In this document: piece after piece, positions 17,287 through 25,196 of the stretch
How the letters are laid out: every line of letters begins with the position of its first letter
Position numbering within the stretch: the first letter of the stretch is position 1
NCBI RefSeq assembly: GCF_024181385.1
Contig: NZ_CP051305.1
Location: 1,426,001 to 1,490,000 of the forward strand
Origin: Treponema sp. OMZ 798
Lineage (GTDB): Bacteria; Spirochaetota; Spirochaetia; Treponematales; Treponemataceae
DNA length: 64,000 bases
Direction of reading: 5' to 3'
The notes under the pieces: generated by a model
The model's database searches: none
What the model was told of the DNA's origin: nothing
Seen by the model: only the letters and a program-made list of their open reading frames with translations
Program-made: the position numbers and the translations under genes

Positions 17287-17913
17287 TTACGGGAAGGTAA
17301 CAGGCTTATTTGCCATCTTACGCTGAATCTCTGCAGCCCTGGAAGCAGGCATCAAAGAAAACCAATAAGCAACCGAAGAGTTTTTACCTTCCTCTATTGC
17401 CATCTTTTCTACGGCTCTAAGCACATCTATTACATCCTGATCATCCATCGAAAGGAGGTTGGCAACAGCCTTTTCAGGAGGCATACCGTTAATATATTTT
17501 GCTATTTGAACTATATTGGCTTCACGGGAATCCCGCTCCACCATTAAAAGGTTAAAATTCTTTTCTTTTTCTTCTATAGCCAGCCTGCGGTCATCCAGTT
17601 CCTCGGCAACCTGTTTATTTTCATTTTCTTTCGATTGAACATCTTCTTCCCGTTTATCCAGTTCCTGCGATCGGACTTCCAAAGCCAAAAGACGTTTTTC
17701 GTAGCGGTCATTTTCCAAATCAGCCATCTCATCGGCATCTAATGGAGCAATACCTTCAGCAGTTTTTAAGCCGAAAAGGGAGTAAACAGGAGAAAACAAA
17801 GTCCGTGAGCTGATTAGACCTAAATAGTCAAACCACAATAGGCCTCCGAACACGAGTAAAATAATCAATATTAAAAGAACAATAATTCGTCCTATAGTTC
17901 CGCTTCTTCTCAA
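17287..17913 (-). CDS. flbB: Periplasmic flagellar collar protein FlbB-like
   Basis: A 208-residue protein with one N-terminal membrane segment (IIVLLILIILLVFGGLLWF), a charged coiled coil at about residues 60-130, and a C-terminal MotE/MgtE-N-like helical domain (YINGMPPEKAVANLLSMDDQ, and FSLMPASRAAEIQRKMA). This architecture matches FlbB, the spirochete protein at the base of the periplasmic collar that supports stator assembly. The start is a TTG at 17913, chosen because GGGAGG lies eight bases upstream. The family call is from recall of architecture, not a search. Confidence 0.72.
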   Translation of the reverse strand: MRRSGTIGRIIVLLILIILLVFGGLLWFDYLGLISSRTLFSPVYSLFGLKTAEGIAPLDADEMADLENDRYEKRLLALEVRSQELDKREEDVQSKENENKQVAEELDDRRLAIEEKEKNFNLLMVERDSREANIVQIAKYINGMPPEKAVANLLSMDDQDVIDVLRAVEKMAIEEGKNSSVAYWFSLMPASRAAEIQRKMANKPVTFP

Positions 17914-17951
17914 AACTTTTACCTCCCATAAAAATTTTTTAAAACTCGTCA

Positions 17952-17990
17952 GATAAACAGAGAGGCACCATTTGTGCCGAACTGTTTATC
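17952..17990 (-). promoter_or_regulatory. Perfect hairpin in the hflC-flbB intergenic region
   Basis: A 9-bp perfect stem GATAAACAG/CTGTTTATC encloses a second 5-bp stem GGCAC/GTGCC. It occupies the 115-base gap between hflC and flbB. On the minus strand it is followed by TGACGAGTTTT, so the T-run is offset by about seven bases; it could be a weak terminator or attenuator, or an mRNA-stability element. It implies that flbB expression may be uncoupled from hflKC. Confidence 0.5.
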
Positions 17991-18028
17991 AAACCTCCTA
18001 TACAATATCGGAAAAACTTTTTCTAAGG

Positions 18029-19084
18029 TTAATGCTTATACAGATACTGAAAATATTCCATGTCGGTTGAAAGAATTTTTTCGGTCTCGGGCAAGGAATT
18101 TTTATAAATTTCCATGCTCTTCCAAAAGCTGTAAAATTCGGGAGACTTGCCGTAGCTTTCGGCATAGATTGCAACAGCCTTTGCATCCGCATCGCCCTTT
18201 ATCCTTTCAGCTTCGGCATAGGCCTGAGACAAGATAGTCCGTTTTTCGTTTTCCAATTCCCCTAAGATTTTAAGTTTTTCGCCGTCACCCGTAGACCTAA
18301 AAGTTCCTGCAATCTGGTTTCTTTCCTTTATCATTCGGCTGAACACGGAATTTTCAAGCTCATCCGAATACTTAATTCCTTTAAAAATAAGGTCAACCAC
18401 TTCCAAACCGAATTCTCCAAGCTGGCTGTTTGCCCTCTTTAAAATCTCATCTGCAAGAGCTTCCCGGCCTTTTTTTATCACAGGAAAGCCAACCTTTTCG
18501 GTTTTTATCGAGCCTAGATCAACTTCGGCATTTTCAAGGTTAAACTCTTCATTGTTTTTGCTTTCATTTATAATATTGGAACTTCGAACAACGTCGGCAA
18601 GACTGTTCACCGAAATAATGTCTCTAACCGATGAATCTACAATATCCGAAAGGCGGGAATAAGCACTTTCATAGGTGGTAAGAGATTCATAAAACTTTTT
18701 TACGTCAACTATACGCCATCGGCTGGTGGTATCTACTTTGAGATATTGTTTTTCTAAAGTAAGAATTTTTTGAGGATCACCGTCCAAGCGCAGGAGCTTA
18801 GCCGTATACTTGTTTACGGTATGAATTAAGGGCATTTTAAAATGAAGGCCGGCTTCTTTTTCGGTCTTTACAACAGCACCGAATTTTGTGATGATGGCAA
18901 CATTTCCCTCATTTAAAATATAAAAAGGCTTTAAGAATAAAAATAAAACAATTATAATAACTGCAAAGAAAAACCATCCGAGTCCTTTTTTATCTTTTTT
19001 TGTTTTTTCGGGCTTTATCTTATTTTTGGAAGAAGATTTTTCATATTGAACATCTTCAGCATTTACATTTTCATAGTTTTCCAT
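18029..19084 (-). CDS. hflC: HflC-type SPFH/band-7 membrane protein
   Basis: A 351-residue SPFH-domain protein. A charged N-terminal cytoplasmic tail is followed by one membrane helix (WFFFAVIIIVLFLFLKPFYI) and the band-7 start NEGNVAIITKFGAVVKTEKEAGLHFK. It ends in a long Ala/Glu helical region (YAEAERIKGDADAKAVAIYAES), typical of HflC. With HflK it forms a large cage around FtsH proteases. GGGAGG precedes the start, four bases after hflK ends. It is the second gene of the hflKC pair. Confidence 0.88.
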   Translation of the reverse strand: MENYENVNAEDVQYEKSSSKNKIKPEKTKKDKKGLGWFFFAVIIIVLFLFLKPFYILNEGNVAIITKFGAVVKTEKEAGLHFKMPLIHTVNKYTAKLLRLDGDPQKILTLEKQYLKVDTTSRWRIVDVKKFYESLTTYESAYSRLSDIVDSSVRDIISVNSLADVVRSSNIINESKNNEEFNLENAEVDLGSIKTEKVGFPVIKKGREALADEILKRANSQLGEFGLEVVDLIFKGIKYSDELENSVFSRMIKERNQIAGTFRSTGDGEKLKILGELENEKRTILSQAYAEAERIKGDADAKAVAIYAESYGKSPEFYSFWKSMEIYKNSLPETEKILSTDMEYFQYLYKH

Positions 19085-19088
19085 AAAA

Positions 19089-20045
19089 TCAATTTCCTCC
19101 CTTATTTAAATCTTTTAAAGGTAAAAAGCTTTTTAAGTTTTTATCTATGAGCGTAACGTTTTCATTATTTTTAAAAATAGAATCCAAAGTCTCAAGGTAG
19201 AGCCTTCTTCTCGTAATGTCGGGAGCCTTTACATATTCGGAATAAACGGCATTAAATCGGGCAACATCACCCTTAGCCTTGTTTATCCTTTCGGAAGCAT
19301 AACCTCTTGCTTCTTCAATCATCTTTTGAGCTTCACCCTTTGCCTTAGGAATTTCCTTATTATAGGCTTCTTTTCCTTCGTTTATTAGCCTATTCATATC
19401 TTGAATTGCGATGTTTACGTCCTCGAAGGCAGCTTGAACTTCCTCAGGCGGAACAATGTTTTGCAGCTGAACCGATGAAACGGAAATCCCAAGTCCCATC
19501 TGCTTATATTTTTCATTCATTTTTTCTTGAGCCAAAACTGCGATGCTGTCGCGGTCCAAGCTGATTATGTCCATAATAGCCCTGTCGCCCACCAAACTGT
19601 TGACAACGGATTTTGAAACATCTCTGACTGTTTTATTTCTTTGAGATTCTTCTACATTAAAAAGCCAGGCCTTAGGATCAACTATTTTATACTGAATAAC
19701 CCATTCAACATTTATAATGTTTAGGTCTCCTGTAAGCATCGAAGATTCGTGAAGCATTGAATTTTGATATTCGCTTCTTTCTCCCGACCGCGATGTTCTA
19801 AATCCGAATTCTTCCTTTTGAACGGTCTTAATAGGAACCTTATAAACTTGATCTACAAAGGGAATTACAAAGTTAAGCCCCGGAGCAAGGGTCCTTGTAT
19901 ATTTACCGAAACGGGTAACAACTCCGTTATCTGTTGTAGGGATAACCTTTATCCCCGAAAAGGCTATAAGAGCTATAACTATCAATACTATTATTGTACG
20001 TAAAGCTCCAAAAACCCTTGAAGGGTCAACCTTTTTTTGCTTCAT
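19089..20045 (-). CDS. hflK: HflK-type SPFH/band-7 membrane protein
   Basis: A 318-residue protein with an N-terminal membrane helix (LRTIIVLIVIALIAFSGIKVI), then the SPFH domain TTDNGVVTRFGKYTRTLAPG and the helical region IPKAKGEAQKMIEEARGYAS. The order hflK-hflC is conserved. GGAGG precedes the start. It follows nrdD by 44 bases with no terminator visible, so read-through from nrdR-nrdD is possible. It lacks the long Gly/Pro-rich N-terminus of the enterobacterial HflK. Confidence 0.87.
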   Translation of the reverse strand: MKQKKVDPSRVFGALRTIIVLIVIALIAFSGIKVIPTTDNGVVTRFGKYTRTLAPGLNFVIPFVDQVYKVPIKTVQKEEFGFRTSRSGERSEYQNSMLHESSMLTGDLNIINVEWVIQYKIVDPKAWLFNVEESQRNKTVRDVSKSVVNSLVGDRAIMDIISLDRDSIAVLAQEKMNEKYKQMGLGISVSSVQLQNIVPPEEVQAAFEDVNIAIQDMNRLINEGKEAYNKEIPKAKGEAQKMIEEARGYASERINKAKGDVARFNAVYSEYVKAPDITRRRLYLETLDSIFKNNENVTLIDKNLKSFLPLKDLNKGGN

Positions 20046-20089
20046 TTTTTTCCTCCATGAAGAATTTATTTTTTTTCTTTCTAAAAACC

Positions 20090-22216
20090 TTAATTTTTAG
20101 AAACCGTACTTAACACTTCAGATTTTTCTTTTTCAAGTTCAGCCAATTTTAATTCAAGCTTCGCCTGTTTTTCACGCTTGCAATAAGGGCACTCAAAATG
20201 CTCGCCCTCAAGATAGCCGTGAATTGGGCATATCGAAAATGTCGGCGAAATTGAAAAATAAGGAATACGGTAATTGTTAGCAACAGCCTTAACCAGATCC
20301 CTGCATGATTCCCAATCCTTTATAGACTCGCCCAAGAAGATATGAAAAACCGTTCCGCCCGTATACTTACGCTGTAAACTTTCTTGATGATCCAAGGCTT
20401 CAAATACATCTGTAGTGTAGGCAACCGGAAGCTGACTTGAATTGGTGTAATAAGGCTCGGCATCCCCTGAAGTTATTATATCGGGAAACTGATTTTTATC
20501 GTGGCGTGCGAGTCTGTAAGAGGTACTCTCTGCCGGAGTGGCTTCAAGGTTGAACAAGCTGCCTGTTTCTTCCTGGAAGTCGGCAAGGCGGTTTCTCATG
20601 TATGTTAAAACCTTTTCGGCAAAGGCCTTTCCTCTTGCACTCACAATATCCTCTCCCAAAAAGTTTAAGCAGGACTCGTTCATACCGCAAATTCCTATAG
20701 TCGAAAAGTGGTTATTTAAATGATGTAAATATCTTTTTGTATAAGGGAAAAGGCCGCCTTCCAAGAGCTTTTCGATTACCTTACGCTTCATCTCAAGGCT
20801 TTGCTTTGCTATATCCATAAGATAGTCCAATCGGTCAAAATAGTCCTTTTCGGTTTTTGCGAGATATCCTATTTGAGGCATGTTGATGGTAACAACCCCT
20901 ATGGAGCCTGTAAACTCATCCGAACCGAAAAGACCGCCTCCTCTTTTACGCAGTTCCCTTTTATCCAGTTGAAGCCGGCAACACATAGAACGGACATCCC
21001 CCGGGTTTAAGTCGGAATTTATAAAGTTTTGAAAATAAGGCGTACCGTACCGGGCAGTCATCTCAAAAAGCAATTTTGCATTAGGGCTTGTCCAATCAAA
21101 ATCTGAAGTTATATTATAAGTCGGAATAGGATACTGAAAACCTCGGCCTGCGGCATCCCCTTCAAGCATGAGCTCGATAAAGAGCTTGTTTATCATATCC
21201 ATTTCTTTTTGACAGTCACCGTAGGTAAAGTCTTGAGTCTCGCCTCCGACAACGGCCTTTTGGTTTGCAAGGTCGGGAGGGCAGACCCAGTCCAAGGTTA
21301 TGTTTGTAAAGGGAGCTTGAGAGCCCCAGCGGCTCGGAGTGTTTACACCGTAAACAAAACTTTGAAGACATTGCTTTACGCTTGCTTCGTTCATGTTATC
21401 CTTTTTTACGAAGGGAGCCAAATAGGTATCAAAGGAGCTGAAGGCCTGAGCTCCGGCCCACTCGTTTTGCATAATGCCTAAAAAGTTGACTATCTGCTGA
21501 ATAAGAGTCGATAAATGCTTGGGAGGCTTTGAGGTAATCTTATCCGGAACTCCGCCCAAGCCCTCGTGGATAAGCTGACGCAAAGACCAGCCGGCACAAT
21601 AGCCTGAAAACATTGAAAGGTCATGGATATGAAAGGCTGCCGTTATATGGGCTTCAGCAATTGCAGGCGTATATATATTTTTAAGCCAATAGTTTGCCGT
21701 AATGGTTCCTGAGTTATGAAGAATAAGACCGCCCAATGAAAAATTTACATTGGCATTTTCTTTTACGCGCCAGTCGGATTGGCTTAAATAGCCGTCCATG
21801 GTGCTGTTGATATTGAGCATGAGGCTTTCCGCATCCCGCACAGCCTCCCTCTTTGCCCTGTAAAGAATATAAGCCTTTGCAAGGCGGGCTTCCTGCTGTT
21901 CTATTAAAACAAGTTCGACAACATCCTGAATTTCTTCGATTGCAGGGATAGAATGGGCATAGCGTGAAGCCATAATGGCTTTAAGCTTTTCTTCGACCTT
22001 GTCGGTTAAAAAAGCAGCCTTTTCGTCATTCGGGCTTCCTTCAACAGCAGCTATAGCCTTATTGATAGCTTTTTCTATCTTTTTTCGGTTATACGCCTCA
22101 ATCTCACCCGATCGCTTTACCACAGAACGCAAAATTTCAGGCTTTGCTTTTTCCATAGTACCTAAAAAGGACTTCCACTCAGGAAAAACCGTTTGATTTG
22201 TAGTTTTTTCCTCCAT
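20090..22216 (-). CDS. nrdD: Anaerobic (class III type) ribonucleoside-triphosphate reductase NrdD, lacking the glycyl-radical motif
   Basis: Reduces ribonucleotides to deoxyribonucleotides. The 708-residue protein has an N-terminal ATP-cone (about residues 30-125, VVKRSGEIEAYNRKKIEKAI). The NrdD barrel follows, with the finger loop GICGMNESCLNF at about 508-519 and the conserved NLEATPAESTSYRLARHDK. The C-terminal zinc region (C663, H666, C676, C679; SICPIHGYLEGEH and CPYC) is followed only by 29 charged helical residues. The Arg-Val-x-Gly-Tyr glycyl-radical motif expected after the zinc site is absent in every frame, and hflK starts 44 bases downstream. No nrdG activase gene is present in the window. 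It follows nrdR by 30 bases. Confidence 0.85.
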   Translation of the reverse strand: MEEKTTNQTVFPEWKSFLGTMEKAKPEILRSVVKRSGEIEAYNRKKIEKAINKAIAAVEGSPNDEKAAFLTDKVEEKLKAIMASRYAHSIPAIEEIQDVVELVLIEQQEARLAKAYILYRAKREAVRDAESLMLNINSTMDGYLSQSDWRVKENANVNFSLGGLILHNSGTITANYWLKNIYTPAIAEAHITAAFHIHDLSMFSGYCAGWSLRQLIHEGLGGVPDKITSKPPKHLSTLIQQIVNFLGIMQNEWAGAQAFSSFDTYLAPFVKKDNMNEASVKQCLQSFVYGVNTPSRWGSQAPFTNITLDWVCPPDLANQKAVVGGETQDFTYGDCQKEMDMINKLFIELMLEGDAAGRGFQYPIPTYNITSDFDWTSPNAKLLFEMTARYGTPYFQNFINSDLNPGDVRSMCCRLQLDKRELRKRGGGLFGSDEFTGSIGVVTINMPQIGYLAKTEKDYFDRLDYLMDIAKQSLEMKRKVIEKLLEGGLFPYTKRYLHHLNNHFSTIGICGMNESCLNFLGEDIVSARGKAFAEKVLTYMRNRLADFQEETGSLFNLEATPAESTSYRLARHDKNQFPDIITSGDAEPYYTNSSQLPVAYTTDVFEALDHQESLQRKYTGGTVFHIFLGESIKDWESCRDLVKAVANNYRIPYFSISPTFSICPIHGYLEGEHFECPYCKREKQAKLELKLAELEKEKSEVLSTVSKN

Positions 22217-22246
22217 AAACTTTTAATACCTCCCAATTTATTTACA

Positions 22247-22711
22247 TTATTTAGTTATTTTTCGAACCTTTTTTACCTCGCTGACAAACTCATCCAAATT
22301 GCTGAATTGCTTGTAAACTGAGGCAAAGCGGATATAGGCCACCTTATCTATTGAATATAAATGAGACAGAACCATTTCACCCAGAGCAGTGGTTTCTATT
22401 TCTTTGTTAAGGCCGGAACTTAAAACTGCCTGATCTTCAATTTCGGTAACAATATTTTCTATAGAGTTTAATGAAACGGGACGCTTTTCAAGAGCCCTTT
22501 CAATGCCCTTTTCAAGTTTTTTACGGTCAAAGGGTTCCCTGCGGCCGTCCTTTTTGATAACCATAAAGGGTTTTTCTTCGATATGCTCATAGCTTGTAAA
22601 GCGGTAGCCGCAGGCAAGACATTCTCTTCTTCTGCGTATACAAGCCCCTTGAGCCAGAGTTCTCGATTCCATAACCTTATCGTCGCAATTTCCGCAATGC
22701 GGACATCTCAT
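22247..22711 (-). CDS. nrdR: Transcriptional repressor NrdR
   Basis: ATP/dATP-sensing repressor of ribonucleotide reductase genes. The 154-residue protein has the N-terminal zinc ribbon (MRCPHCGNCDDKVMESR, then CLACGYRFTSYE) and an ATP-cone (FMVIKKDGRREPFDRKKLEK). Length is normal. It is first in an operon with its likely target nrdD, and its own promoter carries an NrdR box, so the operon should be autoregulated. The ribosome-binding site is weak, and a hairpin lies 12 bases upstream of the ATG. Confidence 0.96.
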   Translation of the reverse strand: MRCPHCGNCDDKVMESRTLAQGACIRRRRECLACGYRFTSYEHIEEKPFMVIKKDGRREPFDRKKLEKGIERALEKRPVSLNSIENIVTEIEDQAVLSSGLNKEIETTALGEMVLSHLYSIDKVAYIRFASVYKQFSNLDEFVSEVKKVRKITK

Positions 22712-22723
22712 ACTTTACTTACA

Positions 22724-22746
22724 GGATGCCTAAAAAGCCGGCATCC
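22724..22746 (-). promoter_or_regulatory. Leader hairpin of nrdR
   Basis: A perfect 7-bp stem GGATGCC/GGCATCC with a 9-base loop lies 12 bases before the nrdR ATG, in the predicted 5' leader. There is no T-run, so it is more likely to affect translation or stability than to terminate transcription. Confidence 0.45.
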
Positions 22747-22783
22747 ATCCCTCCCAAAAATAGCGTATCTAAATATATCCTAC

Positions 22784-22812
22784 AGGATAACACACTATAT
22801 ATAGCGTGTCAA
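22784..22812 (-). promoter_or_regulatory. nrdR-nrdD promoter with NrdR box in the spacer
   Basis: On the minus strand, a perfect TTGACA (22812-22807) and TATCCT (22789-22784) are 17 bases apart. The spacer and the last -35 bases form the 20-base near-palindrome ACACGCTATATATAGTGTGT, with one mismatched pair. It matches the known NrdR box pattern (ACACwATATATwGTGT core with an insertion). A more degenerate ATATAT-centred copy may lie at about 22765-22785. Binding here would block RNA polymerase directly. Confidence 0.75.
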
Positions 22813-22824
22813 GCCGATATTTAA

Positions 22825-24588
22825 TTATTTTTCGCCTAAAAGCTGTTTTATCTCGAATATTTCGGCAGACATGGCCGAACGCTGCATCGATTGATATTTT
22901 TTCGGGACCATCTCCTTGCTTGTGCACTCTATTGCCGCTACCAAATTTTGCAGTTCTATCTCATAGGGATAAGAAGGCGGAATAAAATCGGCTATAGTTT
23001 CCTCCAAGTCTTTTTGTATAACCATAGCACGGCCTTCAACAGTTGCATTCATTTTTGCCCGCACAAGTATGGCTTCAATATCTGCACCGGATACATCGAA
23101 TTTAATCTTTTTAATAACAGAATTTAAGTTTACCTCATGGAGCTTGATACGGAGCTTTCTTTGGAGGGTTTCAAAAAGATCTAACCTTTCGGCATCGGTT
23201 TCGGGGTAAAAAAGAGCCAGATGCTCTTCAGCCCTGCCCTGCCGTTTTAAGTCGACAGGAATCAAATCGGGGCGGCAGGTAATCAAAAACCAGATAATCT
23301 TTCCCCGGTATGCAGTGTTTCCCATAAAATTCGCTATCTGGGCAAAGACCCTGCTCGAAGTACCCGATACATCGTTTGCAGTGCGGTTTCCAAGCACTAC
23401 ATCGGCCTCATCTATCATTACAGCCACAGGCGACATAGCCCGCAAAATATTTAAGACCTTTTCAAGATTCGATTCGGTGGCCCCCTGCCATTGGGAGCGG
23501 AAGTTGCGTAACCTAACCATGGGAATGCCTATCTCTCCTGCAAAGGCCGAAACTATAAAGGTTTTTCCCGTACCTATGGGCCCCGAAATAAGATAACCCA
23601 TGGGAAGCACATCGGTTCTTGCAGCCTTTAAGGCCTTTGCAGCTATTTTAAAACGCTTTTTTACAAAGTCATGGCCTGAAACAAGGGAAAGGTCATAATC
23701 GGTATCTATAAATTCCAAAAGGCCGCCGGCCTCATTTTCGATAATCTCCCTCTTTTTGGCTGCCAAATAATCCAAACTTATGGGTTTATCATCTTGATAG
23801 GACTCCCCCACAAGCTGGTAAAGGTTTAAAAGATTTAGTCCCGAGGTTAGAGCTCCCATTCTTTCAGGACTTAAGCCTCTCTCGGCTAAAAGAATTTCTT
23901 CAGTACGTCTTAGATGTTCCAAAAAATTGACCCTCACGGCAGCATCCGGCAGAGGAATACGCACCTTTATTGTAGAAGGAGAGGCTGTAAGGCGCGGATT
24001 TAAGTCTGTGAGGTTTTCCGTAAGCATTATTATGGAGATATCTTCCCGTGTAAAAGAAGGCTCATGAGACCACCTGTTTAGGGTAACAAGGCAGTACCTG
24101 TCGGTTTCATCCAAATTTCCTATCTCATCGGCCGGAATTATGGTTTCGGCATAGTCTACAATAAGCACAATCCTCAAATTTTTCCCGAAATTAAGCACAA
24201 AGTACCTTTCAAGGTATGAAAAAGCCTCTTCCGGATCGCGGGACAAAAAGGCCGCAGGAGGCACATCGGGATAGGTTCTGTGCATTGTTTCAAGATAGGA
24301 TCTTTCCATGTCCGATGTACAAAAAGAAATTCCTCCGGATTTATCGTAATACACTATTATATCTTGATTTCCAAAAAGAACCTCGGAAATATAGTCCCTT
24401 ATTTTTACAAATAAAAAATTATGCCCGTATTCGGTTATTTGGTGAGGCAAAAAATCTCTTATATTTCCGTGTACAAAGTAAAGGTTTGCAGTTTTTGAAC
24501 AATATTTTCTGGAAAGTTCCTGAGCCCATTCAGGCAAAATATCTATGTAGGCACTATTTTCTTTAATCAGCTGTTTTCCTGCTGCCAT
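22825..24588 (-). CDS. AAA-family ATPase with a degenerate first module
   Basis: Start at ATG 24588 (MAAGKQLIKEN), preceded by GGGAGGG; the longer frame adds 11 residues through that site. The C-terminal AAA module is complete: Walker A SGPIGTGKTF, Walker B AVMIDEADVVLG, and the sensor/arginine-finger region WFLITCRPDLIPVDLKRQGR. The N-terminal half resembles a second AAA module, with a Walker-B-like IVLIVDYAETI but no P-loop. A tandem AAA with an inactive first copy recalls Ycf46/CDC48-like proteins. No partner protease is adjacent. It ends directly upstream of the nrdR promoter. Confidence 0.75.
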   Translation of the reverse strand: MAAGKQLIKENSAYIDILPEWAQELSRKYCSKTANLYFVHGNIRDFLPHQITEYGHNFLFVKIRDYISEVLFGNQDIIVYYDKSGGISFCTSDMERSYLETMHRTYPDVPPAAFLSRDPEEAFSYLERYFVLNFGKNLRIVLIVDYAETIIPADEIGNLDETDRYCLVTLNRWSHEPSFTREDISIIMLTENLTDLNPRLTASPSTIKVRIPLPDAAVRVNFLEHLRRTEEILLAERGLSPERMGALTSGLNLLNLYQLVGESYQDDKPISLDYLAAKKREIIENEAGGLLEFIDTDYDLSLVSGHDFVKKRFKIAAKALKAARTDVLPMGYLISGPIGTGKTFIVSAFAGEIGIPMVRLRNFRSQWQGATESNLEKVLNILRAMSPVAVMIDEADVVLGNRTANDVSGTSSRVFAQIANFMGNTAYRGKIIWFLITCRPDLIPVDLKRQGRAEEHLALFYPETDAERLDLFETLQRKLRIKLHEVNLNSVIKKIKFDVSGADIEAILVRAKMNATVEGRAMVIQKDLEETIADFIPPSYPYEIELQNLVAAIECTSKEMVPKKYQSMQRSAMSAEIFEIKQLLGEK

Positions 24589-24609
24589 AATCCCTCCCGC
24601 CTTACAATA

Positions 24610-24638
24610 ACCATACAACAAAAAAAATAAAATTTCAA
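24610..24638 (-). promoter_or_regulatory. Promoter for the AAA ATPase gene
   Basis: On the minus strand, TTGAAA (24638-24633) and TATGGT (24615-24610) are 17 bases apart, 21 bases before the start codon. The ordinary leader contains GGGAGGG, in contrast to the leaderless-type promoters elsewhere in the window. Confidence 0.45.
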
Positions 24639-24684
24639 GAAGAAATTGATTGCAATTTATAATTGTATTTTTTTTCCGCTTTGA

Positions 24685-24713
24685 TTGTTATTTTTTGTTT
24701 TTTGTGCTATAAT
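24685..24713 (+). promoter_or_regulatory. Extended -10 promoter of the three-gene secreted operon
   Basis: TTGTTA (24685-24690) and a perfect TATAAT (24708-24713) are 17 bases apart, and TGC directly precedes the -10 box (extended -10). The first gene starts 32 bases later with GAGGAGG in the leader. Confidence 0.7.
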
Positions 24714-24745
24714 TAGTTTAGCTTATGAGAAGTTGAGGAGGAAGT

Positions 24746-25186
24746 ATGAAAAAGCTTTACTTAGTTTTAATATGCTTGAGTCTTGGATCTCTTGTTTTTG
24801 CTCAATCGGCAGAAAAAGTTGATGAGATTTTGCAGTCTAAGACTTTGACAAGAGGTCAAGCATGTTACCTAGTAGGAACGGCAATTGGAGAGGTTAAGGA
24901 AACCGATTCTTATCAAGCTGCATTTGATAAATTTAAAGGTCTTAAGATGTTTGAAAACAAAAAATATGATGAGCCGATTAGATTTGACGAATTTTCAAAT
25001 TTAGCCTTACAATACTCTTCAATAAAACATGGGTTATGGTATGGAATTACAAAAAGTCCGCATTATGCTTTTAGGCAGCTTAAGATAATGAAGATAATAC
25101 CGCAAAAAACGGTTCCGTCTTCAAATATCACACCCTTTGCGGCAATTAATCTACTGGCAAAAATAATGCCCAAAGCAGATAAATAA
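24746..25186 (+). CDS. Small secreted protein, function unknown
   Basis: A 146-residue protein with a clear signal peptide (MKKLYLVLICLSLGSLVFAQ). The mature part is helical, without cysteine clusters beyond one Cys and with no motif I recognise. Two similar helical segments (LTRGQACYLVGTAIG and ITPFAAINLLAKIM) recall the turn-helix pattern of SLH-like repeats, but the match is too weak to name. It is first in an operon with the 25197 and 26390 genes, all exported. Confidence 0.7.
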   Translation: MKKLYLVLICLSLGSLVFAQSAEKVDEILQSKTLTRGQACYLVGTAIGEVKETDSYQAAFDKFKGLKMFENKKYDEPIRFDEFSNLALQYSSIKHGLWYGITKSPHYAFRQLKIMKIIPQKTVPSSNITPFAAINLLAKIMPKADK

Positions 25187-25196
25187 GGAGAAAGAA

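Noticed and set aside
20090..20210. Frameshift hiding the NrdD glycyl-radical motif
   Set aside because: The other minus-strand frames of the tail and the 44-base gap contain no Arg-Val-x-Gly-Tyr and are too short for the missing domain.
22765..22785. Second NrdR box
   Set aside because: An ATATAT core is present but the flanks match poorly and the spacing of about 25 bases does not fit the usual helical phasing.
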